Shown: in pieces, positions 58,033 through 64,000 of the stretch
How the letters are laid out: each line of letters starts with the position of its first letter
Numbering within the stretch: position 1 is the first letter of the stretch
Assembly (NCBI RefSeq): GCF_040529185.1
Contig: NZ_CP159510.1
Coordinates: 806,001 to 870,000 of the forward strand
Length of the DNA: 64,000 nt
Reading direction: 5' to 3'
DNA from: Sporolactobacillus sp. Y61
GTDB lineage: Bacteria; Bacillota; Bacilli; Bacillales; Sporolactobacillaceae
The notes under the pieces: model-generated
Told to the model about the DNA's origin: nothing
Seen by the model: the letters and a program-made list of their open reading frames with translations, nothing else
Database searches by the model: none
Position numbers and translations under genes: made by a program

Positions 58033-58489
58033 ATGGATCAATGGCATGTCCCGCTCCTGAAATCAACGTTTTCCCTTCTTGTTTTCTTCAGCACCTGCCC
58101 GGAACGCTTCGGAACCTGTTTTTCAGAAAAACTGTGGCAAAAACTGATTGATATAGCTGATCGGCTGCCTGAGCCGTTATTTCTTGTTCTGAGTGATGCT
58201 GGAGGATCGCTCAAAGCGCAGCGGTGGGCGGGTTGAAATGGGCACGGCATGCGACGATTTGACGCAGCGTGCCCATTCGGACGATTTTGAGACGAAAATG
58301 GAACTTTCGAAAAAGGAGCGGCAGGTAAGGGATCATCGCCTTTTTCACAGGAAGGTGATAAAGAATGCGGAATTTACGCCAAATCCGACAGAATGGTGGC
58401 ACTATTCGTACGGCGATCAGACCTTTGCCTGTACACAGGATACAGATTCGCTGCACGGACGTGCCGGGCTGAACGGATATGACAGATAA
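58033..58489 (+). pseudogene. Decayed D-alanyl-D-alanine dipeptidase (VanX/DdpX family)
   Basis: Two pieces in different frames. 58033-58236 reads EKLWQKLIDIADRLPEP and VLSDAGGSLKAQ, like the family segment before the active site (usually D-x-x-RSL-x-VQ). 58193-58489 reads GGRVEMGTACDDL, RAHSDDFE and NPTEWWHYSYGDQ, the C-terminal third with the EWWH catalytic Glu and zinc His. The middle, carrying SRHSRG-AVD with the other zinc ligands, is missing, so it cannot be active. Reconstruction is from memory of the family. Confidence 0.65.
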
Positions 58490-58595
58490 TCTTACAAAAG
58501 CGAAAGCCATTCAGCGCGACCTGAAGCCATTTTCCGGACAGAATACAGCAATTTGCATTTCACAGAAAATTTTATGAAAAAGATGAATTTAGCTA

Positions 58596-58624
58596 TTTAC
58601 AACCTGAACAAACTCTGTTAGTAT
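58596..58624 (+). promoter_or_regulatory. Promoter of the PTS-IIC-like gene leader
   Basis: TTTACA (58596-58601), 17-nt spacer, TAGTAT (58619-58624). Leader of ~340 nt to the coding start at 58971. Confidence 0.65.
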
Positions 58625-58667
58625 CATTGTCAACCACAAAAAACAAATTTTTTAAGGAAGTGAGAAT

Positions 58668-58736
58668 ATGGGTCCGGCCATGAACAGCATACGAGTGAAA
58701 GGCTTGATTCGAATTATTTTGCGCTTGCGCACATAA
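58668..58736 (+). CDS. Putative 22-residue leader peptide
   Basis: ATG 7 bases after AAGGAAG (58654-58660), an ideal ribosome site. The second half reads GLIRIILRLRT with four Ile or Leu pairs and three Arg. The TAA (58734-58736) abuts a long hairpin: GGACT (58737-58741) with AGTCC (58778-58782), enclosing ACAA/TTGT and CCATT/AATGG. This is the classical position for a leader peptide of an attenuator. No family match can be claimed for so short a sequence. Confidence 0.5.
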   Translation: MGPAMNSIRVKGLIRIILRLRT

Positions 58737-58803
58737 GGACTGAAACACAAACCATTCAATTGAAATGGCATTGTTTGAGTCCAGCTTAGCATCTCCAAAG
58801 AAC

Positions 58804-58862
58804 GGGCGCTCAGGCAATCGCAAAACAGGCGCCTATCCAGAAACGAGCGGATGGGTTTTTTT
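58804..58862 (+). terminator. Attenuator: overlapping anti-terminator and terminator hairpins
   Basis: Terminator CCTATCC (58832-58838) with GGATGGG (58849-58855), then T7. An alternative stem GGCGC (58805-58809) with GCGCC (58829-58833) uses the first bases of the terminator arm, so the two are mutually exclusive. It ends ~108 nt before the coding start of the next gene. Confidence 0.65.
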
Positions 58863-58970
58863 ATTCACTCATTTCCGGAAAGAGAAAGAGTTTGGTTGAC
58901 TTATTTTTTGAAAGGCAATCCCTAAGATTGAATATTCAAAAAAATAGAAAATATCAGGGAGAGAAAAAGG

Positions 58971-60077
58971 ATGAAGGATGCTAAACAAACGAAATCAGAA
59001 CCAGCAGAAAGGACAGCGGGATCAAAAAAGAAAGAGCCTGCGAGGAAAATGAGTTTTAAAGACTATTTTATGGATCGAATGTACGCCGTATCCGGTGGGA
59101 TCGCCTACGCCATCCTGGTTACACTTGGTGTGGGTCTCCTGTTTGAAACGATGGCGAAGTTCTCAGGATTTGCCCCGTTTGAAACGATTGGCGGTGCAGC
59201 GAAAGTGCTGCTCGCCCCGGCACTTGGCGCCGGTGTTGCTTATGCGCTGAAGAGCAATACACTGACTCTTTTCTCAGCGATGGCCTGTGCGGCAGTTGGA
59301 TCCAATGCCATCCACCTGGTATCAACGGCACCACAGCAGTTTGTCATTACGACTGGTCAGCCGGTCAGTGGGGTGATGGCAGCTGCAATCGCTGTTTATG
59401 TTGGTAAAAAAGTAACAGGCAAAACGAAATTTGATATCATGGCCATTCCCTTCTTCTCCATGCTGGTCGGCGGCATCTGTGGTGTCGGCCTCGCCGCGGT
59501 TGTCACCCCGTCACTGAATTGGGTCAGCGGACAGATCACCAATTCTGTCCAGGGCTCACCACTGATTGCTTCAATGGTTATTTCACTTGTATGGAGCATC
59601 TTCCTGATGTCCCCGGCTTCATCAGCAGCCCTTGCGATTGCCCTGCAACTTGACTCTACTTCCGCTGCCGCCGCACTGATCGGCTGCACAGTACAATTTG
59701 TCGGCTTCACGGTGATGTCATTCAGGGAAAATGATTTCGGCGGATTTTTCGCTCAGGCACTTGTCACACCAAAAGTTCAATTCCCGAATCTTGTTAAAAA
59801 TCCGAAACTGATCATTCCACCTTTTGTCGCTGCTGTTGTCAGCGCACCTATCGCCACCATGATGCTCAACTTCAAGGTACCTTATGAACTTGGCGGACTG
59901 GGACTCAGTTCACTGATCGCTCCGCTGAATATCCTTGCCACTCAGGGCGTCAGAGGATTAATGGTCTTTATCGTTGCAGGTATCCTCATTCCGGCAGTTA
60001 TCACGATCCTTCTGTATCATGCGATCAAAGTGGCTGGCTGGGTTAAACAGAATGATCTGCACCTTGAAGTACAGTAA
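58971..60077 (+). CDS. PTS_IIC_2-type membrane protein (PfoR-like)
   Basis: 368 residues. A basic, Lys-rich N-terminal tail (1-35), then eight to ten membrane helices rich in Gly/Ala (ALGAGVAYALKSNTLTLFSAMACAAVG; GGLGLSSLIAP near the end). It matches the family often annotated 'PTS sugar transporter subunit IIC' and related to PfoR of Clostridium. No EIIA or EIIB partner or phosphorylation site is present, so PTS function is doubtful. It is preceded by a leader with attenuator features. AGGGAGAG ribosome site. Confidence 0.8.
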   Translation: MKDAKQTKSEPAERTAGSKKKEPARKMSFKDYFMDRMYAVSGGIAYAILVTLGVGLLFETMAKFSGFAPFETIGGAAKVLLAPALGAGVAYALKSNTLTLFSAMACAAVGSNAIHLVSTAPQQFVITTGQPVSGVMAAAIAVYVGKKVTGKTKFDIMAIPFFSMLVGGICGVGLAAVVTPSLNWVSGQITNSVQGSPLIASMVISLVWSIFLMSPASSAALAIALQLDSTSAAAALIGCTVQFVGFTVMSFRENDFGGFFAQALVTPKVQFPNLVKNPKLIIPPFVAAVVSAPIATMMLNFKVPYELGGLGLSSLIAPLNILATQGVRGLMVFIVAGILIPAVITILLYHAIKVAGWVKQNDLHLEVQ

Positions 60078-60375
60078 CGGTATGAAATCTACTAAAGAGA
60101 GAAAGAATAAAGGATAGCACAGAATAGAAAAAATGGCAGTCCGACTGATTGATACAGAGACAGACTAGACTGGATGAAGCAATTGTACGGCTATTTACAG
60201 GACTGCAGTTAAAAAGACAAAATATTCAGAGATAAAAAGAGGGATATGAGAATAAGGGGTATGGCTGGTGACCTCATCAAATTTGTCTTACCAGTAAAAA
60301 CAGGGTTTTCACCCTGATTATGGAGTGAAAATTTGTTTTGAATCATAAAACGTTTAATTAGTTGGAGTGAAATGA
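60078..60375 (+). promoter_or_regulatory. 298-nt leader before the APC permease, with possible third short ORF
   Basis: Weak promoter TTTACA (60194-60199) and CAAAAT (60218-60223), 18 nt apart. A 23-codon ORF at 60246-60317 ends TGFSP inside the hairpin CAGGG-TTTTCA-CCCTG; its ribosome site (AGAGGG) is only 2 bases away. An alternative TTTTCAC/GTGAAAA stem overlaps that hairpin. A CTGGT/ACCAG stem lies before. No known riboswitch recognised. Confidence 0.35.
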
Positions 60376-61845
60376 ATGAGCAGTATTAGAGAAAAAATGT
60401 TTCGTAAAGAGGATCCGCGCGTCTATCAGGACAAGGACTCTCACCTTATTCGAAGTCTGACAACAAAAGACTTCCTGGCTCTGGGTGTGGGTACCATTGT
60501 TTCCACATCTATTTTTACCTTACCGGGAATTGCTGCTGCCGAACATGCCGGCCCGGCCGTTGCGTTATCTTTCTTAGCTGCAGCAATCGTTGCCGGGATG
60601 GTTGCTTTTGCCTACGCCGAAATGGCTGCAGCGATGCCGTTTGCAGGTTCAGCATACTCATGGATTAACATTGTTTTTGGTGAATTCTGGGGCTGGATCG
60701 CAGGTTGGGCGCTGCTCGCTGAATATTTTATTGCCGTGGCGTTCGTTGCCTCCGGATTATCGGCGAACTTCCAGGGCCTGATATCGCCATTAGGAATTAA
60801 GTTACCAACCGGTCTTTCCGCTGCCTCAACGGGTACGAACGGCGGCTTCATGGATTTGATCGCCATCATTGCTATTCTCCTCGTTGCTGCCCTGCTTTCA
60901 ATGGGTGCATCGCAGACCGCCCGTGTTGAAAACACACTGGTTGTTTTGAAAGTTATCGCCATCCTGGTTTTCGTTGCTGTGGGTGCAACGGCTATTCATC
61001 TGGAGAACTATGTACCCTTTATTCCAGATTATCATGTCAACCCTGATGGCTCTGCATTCGGTGGATGGCAGGGAATTTATGCCGGGGTTTCCGTCATCTT
61101 CCTGGCATACATCGGCTTTGACTCGATTGCGGCAAACTCGGCAGAAGCAAAGAATCCGCAAAAGACGATGCCGCGGGGGATTTTAGGCTCGCTCGCTATT
61201 GCCGTCGTCCTCTTCGTTGCCGTTGCTTTAGTTCTTGTCGGCATGTTCCGCTATACAGACTATGCCAACAACGCTGAACCCGTTGGCTGGGCACTCCGTC
61301 AAAGTGGCCATGAAATTGTTGCTGCGGTTGTTCAGGCCGTTGCCGTTGTGGGTATGTTTACGGCCTTAATTGGCATGATGCTTGCCGGTTCACGATTAAT
61401 TTACTCCTTTGGCCGTGACGGGTTACTGCCAAAATGGCTTGGAAAGTTAAGTCATAATTTACCAAACCGAACACTCGTTGTATTGACCATTGTCGGTATC
61501 CTGCTGGGCGCGTTCTTCCCATTCACCTTCCTGGCTCAACTGATTTCTGCCGGTACGTTGATCGCATTTATGTTCGTTTCGGTTGGTGTCTATGCGCTTC
61601 GTCCCCGTGAAGGTAAGGATATTCCTGTACCCGGTTTTCGGATGCCATTCTATCCGGTTCTTCCGGCTCTTGGATTTTTAGGATCTCTGGCCGTATTCTG
61701 GGGACTTGATGTACAAGCGAAAACTTACGCACTTCTCTGGTTCGTTTTAGGAATGATTATTTATTTTGCTTATGGAATGAACCATTCAACGGCAACAACC
61801 GACAGGCAAAAGGAACAGGAACGAAAACTGATTAAAGACTATTAA
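60376..61845 (+). CDS. APC-family amino acid permease
   Basis: 489 residues, about twelve membrane helices. APC motifs: GVGTIVSTSIFTLPGIAAAEHAG (helix 1, ligand loop), AGSAYSWINIVFGEFWGWIAGW, and the helix-6 region AYIGFDSIAANSAEAKNPQKTMP. Similar to YfnA/CAT-type amino acid transporters. The end is 14 bp before the isoleucine 2-epimerase gene, so it probably moves branched-chain amino acids or their D-forms. TTGGAGTGAA precedes the ATG. Confidence 0.88.
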   Translation: MSSIREKMFRKEDPRVYQDKDSHLIRSLTTKDFLALGVGTIVSTSIFTLPGIAAAEHAGPAVALSFLAAAIVAGMVAFAYAEMAAAMPFAGSAYSWINIVFGEFWGWIAGWALLAEYFIAVAFVASGLSANFQGLISPLGIKLPTGLSAASTGTNGGFMDLIAIIAILLVAALLSMGASQTARVENTLVVLKVIAILVFVAVGATAIHLENYVPFIPDYHVNPDGSAFGGWQGIYAGVSVIFLAYIGFDSIAANSAEAKNPQKTMPRGILGSLAIAVVLFVAVALVLVGMFRYTDYANNAEPVGWALRQSGHEIVAAVVQAVAVVGMFTALIGMMLAGSRLIYSFGRDGLLPKWLGKLSHNLPNRTLVVLTIVGILLGAFFPFTFLAQLISAGTLIAFMFVSVGVYALRPREGKDIPVPGFRMPFYPVLPALGFLGSLAVFWGLDVQAKTYALLWFVLGMIIYFAYGMNHSTATTDRQKEQERKLIKDY

Positions 61846-61859
61846 GAATCGGTGATTTA

Positions 61860-63221
61860 ATGCATTTGCTGAGTAATCTGGAAAAAGCATCTGAATTAAT
61901 TGATGAGGAAAACAAATATTATGCCCGTTCCGCGCGAATCAATTACTATAATTTGGTTATTGATCATGCCCACGGAGCCACATTAGTGGATGTCAGCGGC
62001 AATAAGTATATTGATCTCTTAGCCAGTGCGTCGGCCGTTAACGTTGGCCACACTCACGAAAAAGTGGTCAGGGCAATCACAGATCAGGCAAAAAAGTTGA
62101 TCCACTACACGCCGGCCTATTTTCATCATGTTCCTGAGATCGAGTTATCGAAGAGATTAGCTGAGGTTGCCCCCGGCAATTCGGCAAAAATGGTCAGCTT
62201 TGGTAATTCAGGTTCCGATGCAAATGACGCCATTATCAAATTTGCCCGTGCATACACGGGTCGACAGTATATCGTGTCCTATATGGGGTCATATCATGGC
62301 TCGACCTATGGTTCGCAAACATTATCAGGAACCAGTTTAAATATGACCAGAAAAATGGGGCCGATGCTGCCGGGTGTGGTTCACGTTCCCTATCCGGATC
62401 TTTACCGCCGTTATCCAGGCGAAAGTGAACATGATGTGGCGATGCGGTATTTTGATGGCTTTAAACGTCCCTTTGAGTCATTTCTCCCGGCCGATGAAAC
62501 GGCCTGTGTCCTGATTGAACCTGTTCAGGGCGATGGCGGAATCGTTAAAGCTCCCGAAGAATATATGCAGCTCGTTTATAAATTCTGTCATGATCACGGA
62601 ATCCTGTTTGCTGTCGATGAAGTGAATCAGGGACTCGGGAGAACAGGAAAAATGTGGGGCATTCAGCAGTACAAAGACATTGAACCCGACTTAATGTCGG
62701 TGGGTAAATCACTGGCTTCCGGGCTTCCCCTGAGTGCTATTGTTGGCAAAAAGGAGGTTATGGAGAGTCTGGATGCTCCGGCTCATCTATTTACCACTTC
62801 CGGCAACCCGGTTTGTGCAGCAGCTGCATTAGCAACCCTGGATGTCATTAAAGATGAACATCTGGTTGAAAAATCTGCTGAAGATGGCGAGTACGTCAAA
62901 CAAAGATTTAAAGAAATGCAAACCAGGCATCCAATGATTGGCGATATTCGCATGTGGGGACTGAATGGGGGCATCGAACTGGTTAAGGATCCGGAGACTA
63001 AAGAACCGGACAATGATGCTGCGACAAAAGTCATCTACTATGCCTTTGATCATGGAGTGGTCATCATCACGCTTGCTGGAAATATATTAAGATTTCAGCC
63101 ACCTTTAGTAATCAGCAGAGAACAGTTGAATCAGGCTCTACAGGTGTTGGACGATGCGTTCACGGCCGTGGAGAACGGTTCTGTAGAAATGCCGTCAGAT
63201 ACAGGAAAGATTGGCTGGTAA
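61860..63221 (+). CDS. Isoleucine 2-epimerase (branched-chain amino acid racemase)
   Basis: 453 residues, fold-type I PLP enzyme of the class III aminotransferase family. NSGSDANDAIIKFARAYTG for PLP phosphate, SYMGSYHGSTYGSQT, the PLP-ring Asp in LFAVDEVNQGLGRTG, and PLP Lys283 in SVGKSLASGLPLS. The whole protein is very close to my memory of the Lactobacillus buchneri/otakiensis isoleucine 2-epimerase (KLIDEENKYYARSARINYYN; LRFQPPLVI; DTGKIGW end), which interconverts L-Ile and D-allo-Ile and racemises Leu and Val. The gene uses TTA and TTT more than its neighbours do. Follows the APC permease in an operon. Confidence 0.9.
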   Translation: MHLLSNLEKASELIDEENKYYARSARINYYNLVIDHAHGATLVDVSGNKYIDLLASASAVNVGHTHEKVVRAITDQAKKLIHYTPAYFHHVPEIELSKRLAEVAPGNSAKMVSFGNSGSDANDAIIKFARAYTGRQYIVSYMGSYHGSTYGSQTLSGTSLNMTRKMGPMLPGVVHVPYPDLYRRYPGESEHDVAMRYFDGFKRPFESFLPADETACVLIEPVQGDGGIVKAPEEYMQLVYKFCHDHGILFAVDEVNQGLGRTGKMWGIQQYKDIEPDLMSVGKSLASGLPLSAIVGKKEVMESLDAPAHLFTTSGNPVCAAAALATLDVIKDEHLVEKSAEDGEYVKQRFKEMQTRHPMIGDIRMWGLNGGIELVKDPETKEPDNDAATKVIYYAFDHGVVIITLAGNILRFQPPLVISREQLNQALQVLDDAFTAVENGSVEMPSDTGKIGW

Positions 63222-63322
63222 AAGGCAGTAAAAGGCAGACAAATCTAGATGAAGCCAGTGGCAGATCATTCTCTTTTTGCGATGCCGGAGTCTGTTACAC
63301 AGAGAGAAGAATATAGGGGGGT

Positions 63323-63359
63323 AAGGGATGTCTGCCTGATGGTGGACATCCCTTTTTTT
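63323..63359 (+). terminator. Terminator after the isoleucine 2-epimerase gene
   Basis: AAGGGATGTC (63323-63332) with GACATCCCTTT, then T5-7. Confidence 0.87.
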
Positions 63360-63549
63360 GCCATTAGCGCTCATTGCGATGTCAAAAGGGATGATAAGGC
63401 CTTCTGAAATTATTTTTTCCCGAAACAGAGGGCGAATCTGCCGTCGTAAGGTCAAAATTCAGAGACGATTTACCCCCCATCTGAAAAATACAGGAGGAAG
63501 GTGACCTGGGATCCGCTTTTATCGGTTGGGGATCCGGCTAAGCACCTGA

Positions 63550-63746
63550 TCCGATGAATAGGCGGAAAAATTCCGCTTACTGAGTCATTAAATTCACGAA
63601 TTGCTGGAATAGGCGGAGAGATTCCGCCTGTTGACTGAAAAAACGGGAAAATGGAGCTTTTTGTCTGGGATAATCGGAAAATTTCCGCTTATATACTCCC
63701 GGAAAGATTTCCGGTCTGCCTCTAACTGAAAGATCTCCGCTTATTT
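63550..63746 (+). repeat. Four-unit palindromic repeat element, copy 2
   Basis: Units on CGGAAAAATTCCGC: TTCC at 63571, 63622 and 63683 and CTCC at 63735, with spacings 51, 61 and 52 nt as in copy 1 at 13,925-14,120. An extra short unit CCGGAAAGATTTCCGG (63699-63714) lies between the last two. Unit two shares CGGAG..ATTCCG.CT.TTGACT with copy 1. Confidence 0.75.
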
Positions 63747-64000
63747 TACTATTTGCCGCGTCACGGCGAACCGTATCGTAAGTAAGTTACGAAAAAAATG
63801 TATATCCACTGCAGGGCTTGCGCTCTGCGTGATGCTGGTGATGGTTCGGGGACGTATCAAAGGAAAGCAACTGGAAAAAATAAGAAGGGATTGCCGTCTG
63901 AAAGGTGATTCACATGCGGCTAACCCTGGCGCATCAGCTATTTAAAAAACCGGGGACTCGTCTGCCTTTTTTCAGCCCATTTGCGGTTCACTGTAAAAAT
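63747..64000. other. Terminal stretch without recognisable features
   Basis: No ORF with a ribosome site, no RNA gene and no strong hairpin. Likely intergenic or the start of a feature beyond the window. Confidence 0.4.

Noticed and set aside
58971..60077. A functional sugar PTS permease
   Set aside because: No EIIA or EIIB gene or domain and no phosphorylation motif nearby; the family label alone does not support sugar PTS transport.

Overview
The window looks like a chromosomal segment from an endospore-forming, lactic-acid-type member of the Bacilli, most probably Sporolactobacillus or a close relative. The gdpP-rplI-dnaB-purA-tRNA-walRKHIJ-htrA-rlmH order is the classic near-origin layout of Bacilli. 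A CotSA/YtcA/YtcB-like spore-coat polysaccharide cluster argues for sporulation, a D-lactate-dehydrogenase-type enzyme argues for D-lactate fermentation, and an isoleucine 2-epimerase of the kind known from lactobacilli sits at the right end. The genus is an inference from gene content only.

Layout. 1-13,000: c-di-AMP phosphodiesterase (partial), ribosomal protein L9, DnaB helicase, PurA behind paired PurBoxes, tRNA-fMet/Asp/Phe, the essential wall two-component operon walR-walK-yycH-yycI-walJ, the HtrA protease, a DnaA-box-rich gap and rlmH. 13,000-17,300: a PepSY protein, a gene-poor stretch with a palindromic repeat element, a YghA-type short-chain dehydrogenase, a DUF2075 NTPase and a truA. 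17,300-26,100: surface polysaccharide (spore coat) genes: epimerase, UDP-glucose dehydrogenase, GalU, three glycosyltransferases, a TIM-barrel protein and a MurG-like transferase. 26,100-36,500: aminotransferase, lipoprotein, D-2-hydroxyacid dehydrogenase, a PanE-like reductase behind an apparent attenuator, the deoB-pdp-deoC nucleoside salvage operon, an orphan tRNA-Glu(CTC), and a type II NADH dehydrogenase under a cre site. 36,500-48,500: metY behind a complete SAM (S-box) riboswitch, aldehyde dehydrogenase, Gfo/Idh oxidoreductase, a SorC-type regulator remnant, a polar amino acid ABC importer, and the 5-oxoprolinase cluster ycsG-pxpA-ycsI-pxpB-pxpC. 48,500-58,500: PepC, AI-2E-family membrane protein, RlmN, a MGDG-synthase-type glycosyltransferase, an MFS transporter, PepT, a zinc-ribbon/TerB/J-domain protein and a decayed D-Ala-D-Ala dipeptidase. 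58,500-64,000: a leader peptide and attenuator before a PTS-IIC-like membrane protein, an APC amino acid permease with isoleucine 2-epimerase, and a second copy of the palindromic repeat element.

Three themes stand out. First, four genes (dnaB, deoC, ycsI, an MFS transporter) are each broken by exactly one missing base in a short homopolymer, which points to sequencing error rather than biology. Second, two unrelated dispersed intergenic elements recur: a roughly 190-bp four-unit palindromic element, and a structured element that begins at or just after stop codons. Third, two transport/metabolic genes are preceded by a 22-codon leader ORF rich in branched-chain residues followed by an intrinsic terminator, one before a PanE-like enzyme and one upstream of the isoleucine 2-epimerase region. 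This suggests ribosome-mediated attenuation linked to branched-chain amino acids.
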